Shown: in pieces, positions 37,802 to 49,447 of the stretch
Layout: each line of letters begins with the position of its first letter
How positions within the stretch are numbered: the stretch's first letter is position 1
Source: Gymnopus androsaceus JB14
Taxonomy: Eukaryota > Basidiomycota > Agaricomycetes > Agaricales > Omphalotaceae
NCBI GenBank assembly: GCA_009733575.1
Contig: ML769478.1
Coordinates: 142,503-206,502, forward strand
Reading direction: 5' to 3'
Length of the DNA: 64,000 nucleotides
The notes under the pieces: model-generated
What the model saw: the letters and a program-made list of their open reading frames with translations, nothing else
What the model was told of the DNA's origin: nothing
Databases searched by the model: none
Program-made: the position numbers and the translations under genes

Positions 37802-37893
37802 TGACCTCTGCCCGGATTGAACGGACGACCTTGTGGATCCTTTATCAATACAGGCGACTGGAATCACACGCTCTACCGCTGAGCTAAGAAGTC
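37802..37893 (-). tRNA. tRNA, probably Trp (CCA), with a short intron
   Basis: On the minus strand: 7-bp acceptor stem 'gacttct' pairing with 'agaggtc' (one G-U), A box 'tagctcagcggtagagc', anticodon loop 'ttcca', and a T arm 'gtccgttcaatccgggc' with 5 pairs and a T-T-C-A-A loop. About 20 nt more than a mature tRNA lie between the anticodon and the 3' half of its stem, where nuclear tRNA introns sit. The anticodon CCA gives tryptophan. The bottom pair of the anticodon stem is A-C instead of A-T (one base seems altered in 'gatccaca'), so processing may be impaired or my intron border is off by one. CCA is not encoded, as usual in eukaryotes. Confidence 0.75.
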
Positions 37894-38758
37894 TACACAC
37901 GTAGGGAGAGTAACGGGTAAAAAATGCAATAAATGAGCGTATCCAAGTCGGGCGTTAAATTCTACTTGACTATAGCACTTGCACTTGAGGAAATCTTAAC
38001 ATTTGGAGCCACTTCGAGACATCCCACTTCACGATGGTCTATAGATTGTTTAGGTGCGTGTTACGAGCTAACTCTTCTCCTAGAGCAGGCAGTTTTTCTG
38101 CTTTGACTTCGATTCCATCGATCCTATCGAGTTTCTGCTTCCGCGCGCGCTTTTCGTGTCTATCAGGATGGACTTTGAGCTATTCGCCAAGGTCGTGCCA
38201 GAGCATAATTAATTGACGTCAACTCCAAGAAGCGAACGTCGACGGGTGAAACCGCAAGATGTCTTTCTTTAGCAGTCAGAGCAATCTCGATTAACAGTCT
38301 CCGTTATATTCTGTTGACCATAGCGAGACAATTACTTTTCTTGTCGTCTCCCTTTACTTATGACTGGATCCCGATTCTTCTCGAAACGCGTGCGCGACGC
38401 GATCGCGTACTGGGCCACGTGACAGGCCTAGAACATCAAGCTCCGATTCCGAGACTCTCCTCATAAAAAATTCAAATTGAATTCATGTTCTTCTGGAAAT
38501 TATGATGAGTATAAAGACCTAGACCAGGTCAAACACTTTTGCTTGCCTCTGCCTCTGAGCTCCCTGGCCTGGGAAATCGGGCGTCCATTAATATCCTCTG
38601 TCATCTGACAGCTGAAGCGAAAAAAGGGCAGCTTTAGAGTGAGCTAACTGAGCATCTTACCTCGGATCCTCCAGTATAAACGGACTCTCTCTCTCGCTTT
38701 TGGGGCAATTGGCTCGGCTATTCTTTGCTTTTCTCTCACCTGTCTACAGAATTACCAT
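37894..38758. other. Upstream region of the ubiquitin-fold gene
   Basis: No coding exon. CT-rich blocks ('tctctctctcgctttt' just before the gene) and a 'gagtataaag' at about 38507-38516 resemble fungal promoter parts. 38034-38216 is open but unsupported. Confidence 0.45.
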
Positions 38759-39873
38759 ATGGCCGACGAGTTTTCCGAAAATCTTCCACGCCCTCGACCC
38801 TTTACCTCCCCAGGCCGTACGAACTCCCAGCTTTCACCCGCTGCTCGTTTTCGCGTGTACAACGACGAAGAGCCAGAGGTCGGCTTGACGACAACGAGAA
38901 CAGCGACAGCAGTGCATCAACCGCCTGCCGGTTCACTGGGAATATCAGCCATTGGCACGACAGCGACAGAAGATCCTTCTTCTTCTTCTCGTCTACCACG
39001 TAACCTCACCGTCTCTGAACTTCCACCACAACAGCAGGCGTCGCCGTACATCCAGTATCTATACGGTGCATTAAATCGAGGGCAGGGATATAGCACAACC
39101 AATTCGGCAAGGACTTCGTATACCAGGGTCGACGATTCAATGGCACTCGAGGAGAATTCAGAACAAGAGGCGCAGCCTGAAGCTGAAGCTGAGGTCGAGG
39201 TCGAGGAAGGAAATGTCGAACAAATTCAGGCAATCCCACAAACGCCAATAGTCTCAATCTCATTTCTATTGATTTCGGGGAAACGCAGAGTGATGACGTT
39301 TGAACCAGAGACGACAGTGGGCAGAGTGAAGGAACTAGTTTGGAATTCATGGCCCACAGGGCAAGGTTAGAGTCCTTTGTACAGTCACACGACCGCTTCT
39401 GATTTGCTTTCCTGAACTTCACCTTATTTTAGATTGGCAGGAGGATCGACCCCCAACACCTTCACATCTACGAATTCTACATCTAGGGAAGATATTACAA
39501 GATGAGGATACATTGAAAGGTGTGTATTGTATTGTGCTAGAGTTGGGCCAGAGTGTCGGACTGATTCTTCGTAGCATGCAATTTTCCTATTCACACGCCA
39601 GCTCCGCCGACATCACCTCCGTCACCGACTCCAGTTCCAACTATCGTCCATCTTGCCATCCGGCCTACGGGTCCAGGAATACCCAACCCTGGAGATAGCG
39701 CCGACTTGGAGAAGCGGAAGAGTAAAATCGCTACGAGGTTGGTTGCCCGATTCAGTTCGGTTGGGGAGCCTACCTCGCCGGTCACTGTGACTCCGACTGT
39801 TGGCGCAGGAGATTCATCCGCGCCTCCGCAAAATGAAGACTCGCCCGGGTGTACGTGCTGCGTTGTGTGCTGA
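38759..39873 (+). CDS. UBL3-like membrane-anchored ubiquitin-fold protein with CAAX-type end
   Basis: Three exons (38759-39365, 39433-39519, 39575-39873) join in frame to about 330 residues. The first 160 residues are low-complexity, Pro/Ser/Thr- and Glu-rich. The ubiquitin-like fold starts 'VSISFLLISGKRRVMTFEP', continues 'TTVGRVKELVWNSWP', 'PSHLRILHLGKILQDEDTL' and, after a Pro-rich loop, 'PTIVHLAIRPTGP'. That spacing and the large loop before the last strand are those of UBL3/MUB proteins. The protein ends 'CTCCVVC': the last four residues form a C-a-a-X box for prenylation and the neighbouring Cys are palmitoylation candidates, so membrane attachment is likely. No Gly-Gly end exists, so it is not a conjugated modifier. 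The long N-terminal extension and C-terminal Pro/Thr linker are larger than in animal UBL3. Confidence 0.85.
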
Positions 39874-41139
39874 GCGGAGTTGCATCATTCCCCACGATCG
39901 TTACCCAACATTTTTGCTGTTGTCCCGGTTGATGTACCGTCCTATCAGCCTGCTCTTCTCTACTCGCATGGACGCACACCCACCGCTCCGTCTCATCGCA
40001 GGAATGCTATTTTGCACATAATCGTTCACGTTGTATATATCTATCGCGATCATCTAGGTTATTACTGGGTCACCTCTTGACGTTCCGTCGCCATCCGCAC
40101 CTTCGTCTCACTGTCGAACGCGAACGTTTAGTTGGCTGTCAGCCAGTTATTCAAGAGACCGTTACGATTGTCTTTGTGCGGTCAATGTTTCAGCATCGAT
40201 TAAAGGCCCTGAATGTTGAGTCCCTGTATCTCCGACTACGGAGCGGACACAGGGGAAAGAGTCAAGACTTTCGACTTTTGACCGCTGCTGTTGGATTTGC
40301 GTGGTTGTGCTTTTTGAGGGATGCACTCACCGTTGAATATTTGCTTCTTTTTCGTGGTTGAAGGTTTTTCGGATTGGTTTTCGGATTGTTTTTGCGGTGT
40401 AAATTGTGTTTTATTTGGATTGGATTTTTACGATGCTTTCGTTTGCTTTCTTTAGGGACGACGAGCGAGGGGGGAAACGTTATTTATAACCATTCGGATT
40501 CTGGAACGAATTTTCCTGCAACATACGAATCTCGCGGTCACTATCGCATGTTCGCTGCAGAACTGCACAGTTTTGGCAGCAAAGATTTGCAGGCAGGATA
40601 GAGACCGGGTACAGTAGAGACTCCCTTCTCTCCTCTCACTTCGAAGTGTGCATTTGGTTTCTTGTGTACAATGATTTTTTGATACCTTACTATTCGTAGT
40701 ACATTCTCCATTTGTCTACACATACCTGCATCCTCCCCACTCTTTTTGTTTGCATTTTTATGACCATTCACGAATCAGGATACTCTTTTCTTCTGTTGCT
40801 TCTTGCCAGAGTTTATATATTTACGTTTGCCATCAGCAACTGCCAAGATTCTTGGCCTGTTTATACCATCTCGAAGTGCGCTTGCTTTTGACAAAGGACG
40901 CGGTGCCAGCGGGGAAGTCACACCCGTACCGTTACCTTATCCACGTGTGCTGAGCTTCAACTCAATGTCACAATTCACACGCTCCTAATCATCTATCTTC
41001 AGCTCCTAATCACTTCGTTATTCAAACGAAGGGTCACACGAGAATTTCCTCCTGGCTCGTGAATTCGTCAACTTCTTCATGATCATTGTCGAGCTTGAGC
41101 TGGCTCAATAGGCAGCGTCAGACGGAAATGTTCTGCATG
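39874..41139. other. Long 3' region without a recognised gene
   Basis: Plus-strand frames (40077-40361, 40374-40601) show no domain, and composition suggests UTR or intergenic DNA. Confidence 0.45.
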
Positions 41140-41795
41140 ATCTAGCTCTTCAGGTCACTTTCATTCTATGCTCAAAGCTCTAAAGTATCTTCTTTGGATT
41201 CCGAGCTTCAACGTTTGTCTTTGTTGTTTAGCTGCGGATTTCAAACCAAACTATGCAATGTGCATGGAGTCTGATTGCCAGCTCTAAGTGACTAAGTCAC
41301 TTTCATCCGGGCTCAATAGTCTAAAACATCTTCGGATCTCAAGGTCCGCCTCAACGTTTCTCTGTCGGATAGCGGCGACTTCAACTACTAATTAAACCAC
41401 CCAGTCAGCATAATTTTAATTTATGAGCCCTCCAATGGGCTCCTATACCGATTCTCCTTGGAACTCATACCACAGGCTAGTAATTTCGAATCATTCTTCC
41501 TTTGGTATATCTTTTCTACTCTCTTGTTTCCCTCGGATTGATGCAATATTTCGGAAAAACTGATTTAATTTCGATAATCTAATTCAGTTGTTCAGATCTT
41601 AGGCATCAAGTTGATACTCTACTGGGAGATGCTCGGCTTAGCTTTTTATGGTGCAATCATACCTCGGTAGTTGGCCGTTAAGAGATTTAATCTCGATAAT
41701 CTCATTGAGTCCGCGAATAGCTCAGGCCTTAGGCATCAAGTTGATACTGTGAGACGGATCTCGGCTTAGCTACTTATGGTGCAATGCCCTTGGAC
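41140..41795. repeat. Two pairs of degenerate direct repeats
   Basis: First pair: about 41150-41265 and 41290-41385, sharing 'tcactttcat', 'gctcaa' and 'cctcaacgtt/cttcaacgtt'. Second pair: about 41565-41668 and 41684-41794, sharing 'cgataatct', 'ttaggcatcaagttgatact', 'ctcggcttagct' and 'ttatggtgcaat'. The second pair is the clearer. No coding content; origin unknown. Confidence 0.6.
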
Positions 41796-43618
41796 TTTTG
41801 TGCTGGGTTAACATCTATCTTCTGACTACGTGAAGAAACAGTCACGGTACGGGTGAACGTTTCTGGTCATCATTGGGCAGAACGGCTGGGTGAAGTGAGT
41901 CCAACGTACACGAGTAGTGTCCGTCTCGTTATAGAGGGCCTTGCTTTGATCACGCACCCTAATCGTGTGGTTTAGAATTTCCATCGATTCCTGTGAAGAA
42001 AAAAAACTCTTCCGAAGAGTTGAAAAGTCAGCGTCTGCCGCATGTACGAAGGCCAGACTCTCGAAGAACTGGATGCCCCAGAACCAGGGTTTCTTCCGTC
42101 GGGGAGCACTTTGGAGCCCTTTCACAACCCCTTATTCTGCGGATTGAGGAAGCTCTACACAAGACGCAAGACGCTTGTTCCTCAAACCAATAACATTGAC
42201 GCGAAGGCCTCTTCTCCTGCGGAGGGCATTTTTATATGTAGTGCTATGTCGAAGGTGAATCGACCGGAACTCGAACTGATCAGGAGGATATGAGCAGCTT
42301 CCTATGCCTCTAGCCTTGCGCCTTTGGACAAGTAAAAAGTACATATAACATTGCCAAACCGCCGGTTAAATTTCTCGCACCCTCTCTGCCCTGCACGCTT
42401 CCTCTGACGTTCCTTCCACTACCATCGGTGCTTCCAAATTCTTATACTTCAAAACACAAGCCGAATCGACGGCGAACTACCATCTGTATTCGCGTGATAC
42501 CTCAGATGAACCTCTCCGCCTCGAATCCTCCTTCTTTTCCGCTATAGTACCGACCAATCGTAAATTTCTTTTTCGAATTCAACGCATACATCCCGTGTGT
42601 TCTCATTCCAAGCTATCCCTGCTTACTGTCACAAAATAATCATTCGCCTGGCGTGTCGTGAATGAGGCCTTGACAGATCGACCTACAGCTCCTACATCTT
42701 CATGGGATATAATATTTCTCATACCATCTCGACTGCTCAGCTTCCTTCTACTACAGTCGACCCGGCAATTGCCTCTGGCTTTGGCTGTCTTTGAACGGTT
42801 CGAACGAGATTAAAAGAAAGGCTAAATGAAACTCAAGTACTAATCTTAAGGCTCCAGCGTTCGGATTATGTTGTTGCTCCTTTCAGGTTCAAGACTAAGT
42901 AAAGAAACGAAGGAACTCTGGAATTGCTCTTGAACAATCGAAAGAGCTCCCCATTTCATGCGTGCAACGAACATATACCGTACGCGCATGATGCAAGAGT
43001 TATACCGTACTAATGATAGGTGCACTTCTCTCAATAATGCTCAATTGAGTAGCGGAGTAGATACTAGAAATACGATCGATATTCCTTTTCTAAAAATCAG
43101 ATTTTGGTGCGGGAATTGAAGTACTGGCGCCCCAGAACACATAGATACTACTTAACGGACTACTGCCTCGTGTAGATGGAATAGTTACGGTACCTGAAAG
43201 TGCATGAGATTATCGCTTCTGTGAAATGCTACTGAGGAAACCAGCAAAAATCCGCCTCATCATCTTGTTCGATCCACGTACATTCTCGGTACATATAAAG
43301 AAGGGAGAGAATTTTCCTATCTGAGAATTAATGATCGGCGACCTTACCGTGTCGAATATATCTAACAGAATCAGGGGGCGTGTAAGGAGACTTCTTTGTC
43401 TTTTCTGGATAAACATTAGATTGACTTCCTCTGGCTAACGCCACTTGAGCTAAGATTTGAAGTGTTTTTCTTTATCAATGTTAATTCCACGCAAGACACA
43501 GAATTCAAGAAACTATAAGGAATATGCAAGCAGAGTACAATCTGTAAGTAAGTACATAGACGACAGAAAACCTGTACGGCGAGATGGAACAGTGGTAATT
43601 TAGCAAGTATCAAGAATT
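41796..43618. other. Gene-poor stretch; possible decayed exons
   Basis: Overlapping frames at 41826-42293 on both strands have no known motif. Around 42390-42640 a plus-strand reading ('ASKFLYFKTQAESTANYHL', 'EPLRLESSFFSAIVP') looks protein-like but has neither start nor splice sites I can defend. Nothing called. Confidence 0.35.
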
Positions 43619-44226
43619 TTAAGCACGACGAGTGTTCGAGCGCGAAGGTACCCCAAGACAAGTAACTTTCGCGATGACGGGCTTAAGATGCTCATCTGTG
43701 ATATACGCCGGAGTGTTGGCGTTCCTGCCTACTACAGCCCCAAGAGTCTATTCGTAAAAGCAAAGGGTTCAGACGTACCACTGTGCGCAAAACAAAAATT
43801 GCTCACCAACGTATCGTCATTCTTTAGAGCAACAGTACCGTTAATTCGCATTCCGTTGACATAGGTTCCGAAAGGCGAGTTAAGATCTTTGATGAAAATC
43901 TTCATAGAGAAATAAACAGTCAGTAATCAACCCAGGATCGATGAGGAGCGGCTCACCTGTCCATTCCGACTCCAGATTTCCGCATGATTTGGGCTGAGCG
44001 AAATGGGAGATATAGGATTTGGAGAATCCTGGAACCTTCTAGGAGCAAACCACCCATTCGTGGACGTGGCGCTCCTGCTACCGGAAGTCGCCCCATCGTT
44101 GGTATCTTGGACGACAGATCCCAGAACCGCTTTGACATTGGCTGGAAGAGGAATGTATTTCGATGCGAAAGGAAAGCTTCCGGCCTTTGCCTGGAGAGCG
44201 AGCATAGGTGGTAGAACGATATCCAT
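43619..44226 (-). CDS. Small FHA-domain protein
   Basis: Three exons (43957-44226, 43807-43899, 43619-43747) give 163 residues. The forkhead-associated core is clear: 'ISLSPNHAEIWSRNGQ' (the S-x-x-H strand that contacts phosphothreonine, here S-P-N-H), 'IFIKDLNSPFGTYVNG' (N-S-x-x-G-T-x-x-N-G), 'MRINGTVALKNDDTLTLG' and a tail 'NANTPAYITDEHLKP'. FHA domains bind phosphothreonine peptides, so a scaffold role in phospho-signalling is likely. The protein is short: the usual C-terminal transmembrane or coiled-coil part of Far10/SLMAP-type proteins is missing, and the first strands ('LGR' motif) are replaced by 'FASKYIPLPANVKAVLGS'. The frame is intact. The start at 44226 gives 'MDIVLPPMLALQAKAG'. 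Confidence 0.8.
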
Positions 44227-46634
44227 TTGTTTCGATTAATGCCGACAAGAGAATTGCGAATCTGTCTCGGAAGAGTCGATAGTTTTGGATAGAAGAAAAG
44301 GTTCTGTCAAAGGTAGGATTTGGAAAACGGATTACTGGCTTGGTGCAGTATAAATATTTAGACAGATGATATATCGAGAAGATCTGCGATATGGAATGGC
44401 TCTTCTGTGAAATGCGAGCATACTGTGAATGAACCTTTCATTTCTCGTCACTGTACGAGAGCGAGGGTATGAACTCTAATCTTTTGGGATTTCAATATAT
44501 TGTCTGCTTAGGATCGTCATTCCTACCCAAAAGGGAATGCATGCATGCTAAAGGCTGGGCTTTTCTGCATGTGAACAAGTGAACGTAAGTAGATGAGCTC
44601 AAAATATCGAAACATACGCGGAGCGGACCACAGCTAACTGCGATAAAGCAGAGACAGAGAGACAACCCCGCAGCCAACTGATTAGCTTCAAGTCGGTGGT
44701 GATTATGAACCTGGATTCCGTCCGGAGCCTATGGGAGCGAAAAAATGATAGACAGCTATTATTCTCAAAATGGAAATCTATGGAAAACTGAATGGCTGCG
44801 ATATACAATGTAGGACAGATGTGCGATGAAAACCCCTCAACCTCGAGGCATTGACACATTATAGTGAGCGGGGCAGCCTTGAGAACGGATACCTAGGCAA
44901 ACAGCACCTTCATGATCAGCCGCAATATTTCCAATTACAGCATCGCAAACCTTCCTCCTCACTCTGATTCAATGAACGTACGAGTCATACACGGCGAGAA
45001 ACTCTGTCCAGCGTTACATTAGATGTGAGAACGAATGACATTGCTGCACACTAGTTTTCCGTCTCCAAACATACATAATCAGACACCTTCCACATTCGGG
45101 GTCTCCGGTGTGCAAAATTTCGGGCCCGCACTCTAAAGCCTCATTTTGCGCCCTCGGGATAACCCTAACCGCTAAACCAGCTAACCCGGGACGCATCTGG
45201 GTGAACCTAACCCATTGACTTACCACAACTAGTATGCCAATGTGAGCGTGAGCTACGTGAATGTACGTGAACTTCAGGAACGAAAATGAAGGTGTCCGAT
45301 CACCCCTTTCCCTTTATCCAGATATTACCCCCTGGCCTACAAATTACGTGCGTAGCGGAGGCTCAAATGTTCAACGTTCAAGGTTCAACCTCAACGAGCA
45401 TTTTCTATGACGTTAGATTTCACGGAATATTCTGTCCGTTACTTTAATGGAGCGTACTCCATTTACTGTACATCCTACACTGTCTACCAATTCTCCAGAG
45501 ACATTTCTACAGTACATTCCTACCTAAAAGTCAGCTAAAAGTACTGTTTCGGAGGAAATTTCCGGAATGAAGGGTTGATCTCTTTTCTAGCTCGCGAGTC
45601 ACGCAGTGAAGAGGGAATAGGAAATCATTCAATAATTCCAAGTAAAAACAAAATCCGTCACATTGTTGGAAGTCACTGAATACATGCCTTGAGAGTGTCG
45701 GTAATGGTAGCAGTCACGCGAAGAGTGCCCATGGGCGCTCCGTTTCCGTAACCGAGTCCCAGCCGACGCTGAAAATCCTAACCTCGGTGTCGCGACAGTA
45801 ACAGCGGAAGATAGGTTGTAAAACTAATTGATTGCAGTGGAAACACAAATTTTAGAGTGCTTTCTCAAAAACTGAGTAGGTTCACAACCGACAGAGCAAG
45901 TTTCGATGTAAGAGTAAGCCGACCAAGTAGAAAACTGAGCAGGAGTAAAATTTTCCATGAAAAGTAACCTCATAGTTCTCTTTTTAATAGTTCTGGAACA
46001 GAATCTCGGTATCCATTTTCTTAGTTCGCTAATATAATTCAACAAGTACATATCAAGTTCCCCGAAATAAAAGATGTAGCACCTCTGGTAAGGAACACAA
46101 CTCTACGAAATACCGTCAACAACGGCAAGAGAGCGCTCCAGCTGAGGCACAGTTCTTCTTAGACAAGCTGTAGACACCCGCGAGAGAGAAAAAAGAATCG
46201 CGAGAGGACAATAAATGCGAGTCTGAATGAGTGAAGAAAAACAGAGGCGCCGGAAAAAAAAGCCTTTTATAGGTCATGTAGAGCACGTGACTGGGCGCTA
46301 CTGAAATTGCGGCGCGCGCTAACGCTGTACGCCTCACGGAATATGTATACGGCGACTTCCTACAATAGTACTTACAAAATCGGCATTATCATCTGGCCAG
46401 ATTGACATTGTACAGTATGTCTTCCCCAGCCTACACCATAGACTTGTCTCAACAGTATTTCACATCCATAGCACCGTTCCACTGAACAACAAAGCAGCGT
46501 AAACATTCGGAACCATCGCACTCCCAAACAATAGCCTTTTTCAAGCAATTTCGCTCGTTCCCACTAGTGGCGTTCAAGAGGCTTGATATATGCGAAAAAA
46601 TCATATCCAGTGATGAAGATACGAGCAATACGAC
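44227..46634. other. Long stretch without a supported gene
   Basis: Minus-strand frames at 44599-44859 and 45824-46051 lack motifs. A minus-strand segment at about 45680-45790 reads 'LGLGYGNGAPMGTLRVTAT' followed by 'ITDTLKA', which is protein-like, but I found no partner exons. A TATA-like 'tataaaagg' on the minus strand at about 46262-46270 with a CT-rich leader might drive a gene in this direction; none was assembled. Confidence 0.35.
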
Positions 46635-46727
46635 TTATTCTAGTGCCTGGAACGACTTCCAGGACTGTTTATGTGGCCTGCGGGAGTTTGGGTGCAAGTT
46701 GCCCAAGTATACGAACCGCGATGTCAT
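46635..46727 (-). pseudogene. RRM-protein relic, copy 1 (N-terminal piece)
   Basis: From an ATG at 46727 the minus strand reads 'MTSRFVYLGNLHPN', the first strand (RNP2) of an RNA-recognition motif, then departs from the fold and stops at 46635. The flanks (46,640-47,190) are homologous to 49,680-50,110, where the rest of an RRM survives. It is a duplicated gene fragment, not a gene. The plus-strand frame 46567-46785 is its shadow. Confidence 0.55.
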
Positions 46728-46735
46728 CAAAAGTT

Positions 46736-47200
46736 GCCTGAATGAAAACAAGGAAATGGAAGGATGCCTGATAGCATTTTGGTAGGTAAAAGAGAGGAAC
46801 AGATAGGAGAAACACGTTGGCGGAAGAGGAACATGGAAATAGACACTAGACTAACCGTCCCAATCTGCCGCAAGCCCTAACAGCTGCCAAAATCCTTCTC
46901 TTCCCCCCGACAGCTGTAACCTAGCATCGCCTGCGGATGCTTTGACTTACGAGCTTCAAACCCCTACAGAAATGGAACAAAAAGCTTTCCTTATAAACTC
47001 AGATCAATCAATCACTTGAAGCTGACCAGGATCCAACAAGCCACGTGTGCCCTTAAATTGGTACATAGACTCATATATAGCTAGCCGAAGGATAAAAAGA
47101 TGATGGGAGTTGCTACAGCGAGGATGAAGACGGGTATGACTGTGGGATTTTTTAACGAATCCAATTTCAATACTAGTATGTAGACGTCCCGAAGAGCAAA
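46736..47200. repeat. Segmental duplicate, copy 1 of two (partner at about 49,690-50,110)
   Basis: Shared strings include 'cattttggtaggtaaaagag', 'ctgccgcaagccct', 'aaatggaacaaa', 'gctttccttataaa' and 'tcaatcacttgaagct'. Copies differ by indels and about 15 percent substitutions by eye. Confidence 0.7.
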
Positions 47201-47807
47201 TCGTCATTGATCTAAGTACATCCAGAACCCTTTCCCTCAGCTCAGTACAATTTGACAGAACAGGAATTTTACCTCGTGAGAGGAGGTAAACAACCCGATC
47301 TAAAGAAAATCTATCTGAAGAAGCGCATTGAATTAACGAAATCTTAAGCAGCGAACAAAGGATCAGCGAGCTTCAACGAGATTAGGAGAAAGGTGTACTA
47401 AGAGACAAACCAACGGGCAGATGTACTACGTAGTACTAAACGCACGCACAGAGAGAAGAGAGAAAAAAGCATATCGTGGAGTAGAAATAAAAACAATAAT
47501 AAGACGAGATGGTGAATATTTTTCAACAATTTTAACGCCACCGTTTCCGAAACGAAAATCTATGTCGAAAAAGAATCTAGTGTCTGTATACATCTCCAAG
47601 ATAAGAACCGCGTTGAAAACGTTCCAGCGGGAAAATTTCTACGCTTTTCTACTAGATAGTGCAGCATGCTTTCAAACGAATGTATGATACATACTAGCCC
47701 AAAGCGTTCCATGAATGAATTCGAACCCAAGCCGTGAATGGTACATAGCAATCGATGTTCATTATATATGATCAAGTCAAGCTAAGCATTTGCAACCCAT
47801 GAACATC
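47201..47807. other. Spacer within the duplication; includes a short third shared block
   Basis: About 47468-47503 ('aaaaaagcatatcgtggagt', then 'agaaat') recurs near 52296-52331, supporting that both hydrophobin neighbourhoods descend from one segment. No gene recognised. Confidence 0.5.
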
Positions 47808-48394
47808 TTAAAGTGGGGCTGGAACAACGAATGCATCAGACACAGTCTTAGTGCCACAGGTGTGAAAAAACGTACTGGAGGCTACAGCCCATAGACATCC
47901 TGCCACCGTAACTGTTATCAGTGCAGCAAACAAGTTGAGCGGAGCTGTACAGGAAGAGCAAGGTAAAAGGTCATTTCTCAAATGTTGCTAATGAGAAGAG
48001 GAAAACACCGACCAAGAGTCGCTATTGTCGGTACAGTCTACACCGATGAGGACATTGTCATCGACGGCTTTGATTACAATACCCAGCAATTCGAGAATGA
48101 AAGCAATAGCGGGGTCAAGTTTAGTTCCAGTAAATTTGCAGCATTGAATTGTACAGCTAATAGGCGAGCCTGAGGGGCCCGACCTTTTAGCACCTATAAA
48201 GTCGTTTCAGTTGGAGCCACCCAGACGAAGTTAAGAAGAGCAGACGTACCGTATGAGGGAGTCCCGCTTCGCTTTTGAGGAGCAAGAGGAGTAAGTCCAC
48301 GGGCCAAACGCTCCCCGTTAGTTTCCCGGGACGGCGACGCAGAGACAGAAGCAACGACAGTGAAGGCAACAGCGAGAACGGAGGTGAGCTTCAT
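47808..48394 (-). CDS. Class I hydrophobin, copy 1
   Basis: Signal peptide 'MKLTSVLAVAFTVVASVSA' (ATG at 48394), a propeptide-like 'ERLARGLTPLAPQKR', then across short introns the eight-Cys pattern: 'ISCTIQCC' (C1, C2-C3), 'LDPAIAFILELLGIVIKAV', 'VLIGVDC' (C4), 'SDSC' (C5, made by splicing at a GTCGGT donor), 'SAQLVCC' (C6-C7) and 'GGRMSMGC' (C8). Hydrophobins are secreted, self-assemble at air-water interfaces and coat aerial hyphae. After C8 the usual 'xPI/VxL' end is not reached: one extra base before the last intron, relative to copy 2, changes the ending to a longer unrelated tail or an early stop at 47848 if unspliced. Otherwise intact. Confidence 0.85.
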
Positions 48395-48449
48395 CACTGT
48401 TATTCGTATGGCTCGAGGGGCTATGGAATGCAAACGGTTTACTAGGCAG

Positions 48450-48458
48450 CTATTTATA
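48450..48458 (-). promoter_or_regulatory. TATA box of hydrophobin copy 1
   Basis: Minus-strand 'tataaatag' about 55-65 bp upstream of the ATG. The sequence around it, and an upstream 'gattcgagaaaaaaaatt' block, are conserved upstream of copy 2 (54634-54644), so both promoters were duplicated together. Confidence 0.6.
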
Positions 48459-48835
48459 TCGAATTCTTCCAAGGGGTGTCAAGTTATCAACTCCGCAAAG
48501 ATTCGAGAAAAAAAATTAAAATATTTCACTACTCGCAGGTTATCATCCTAATCATGGATGACGTCTGAAGGAGCCAGCATACAAGAGTCGCGCTGAACAC
48601 GGACGTGGAGAATTAATCGGGACTCGGGTGGCTATGAGGCAGCGAATCGCAGTGCACAACATGGTGACTTGTCAAAGCGGCGCCGAGGTTAGCATCTGGA
48701 AGGGAGCTGGAGCAGTTCATAAGATTTGCGAACTGAATATATATTTGGCTGTATAGTAAGGTTGCTCAGCAAGAGACAGCGGCATACTAGGGATCAGGTC
48801 GTACCGAAACAGAGGACCAAAAATCTTCAGCTTGA

Positions 48836-49071
48836 TGTACAAGCTGTCGACGTTGTACTCATTTCTGAACGGGATCGGATTACAAAGATGAGCGTACTAC
48901 TTTGAAAAAGGATACGCCAGCGTTCGCTGCTCGAGATAGGGGTGAAATGTAGAAGCTGTCGACGTTGTACTCGTTTCTGAGTTGGAATCGGACCACAAAG
49001 ATGAGCGTCATGTCCCTGCACTAGTTTAAAAGAAGGATACATCAGCGTTCGCTGTTCAGGATAGTAAGAGT
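48836..49071. repeat. Tandem duplication of about 115 bp
   Basis: Units 48836-48947 and 48948-49071 share 'aagctgtcgacgttgtactc', 'tttctga', 'acaaagatgagcgt' and 'cagcgttcgctg'. Seen directly; no coding role evident. Confidence 0.65.
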
Positions 49072-49447
49072 GAGATCTGAACTAGCTTGAAAAATCATTT
49101 GCAACATCTTCTAGACAGAATGCTGTGAAGCGATTTCAATAGATTTCCCGTCATGGCCCACAAAATTGAGAAAGAAGGGGTTGTAGGCTCAGGAGGGTGT
49201 CTGGAAGATAAGAAACGCCAATGCTGGTATTAAGAGCCTACATAGCAGTTGAGGCTTCCTCTATAAATTCGGATTCAACATGAGCAAAATCTCTGCCATG
49301 CTTGTCCACAGCAATGTTTATGCGGGTATATCTCTCTGATCTTGCTTCGTGGGTCTACTACGCAGTTGTCCAATGAACATGCAACTAGTAAGAGAGCTCT
49401 AAAGTCTTTGTGCGCGGTAGGATTCGTGTCTGAGTCTGATTGAAGAG

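Noticed and set aside
46567..46785. 72-residue plus-strand small protein gene
   Set aside because: It is antisense to the duplicated RRM relic, and the equivalent region of the other copy does not conserve the plus-strand frame.
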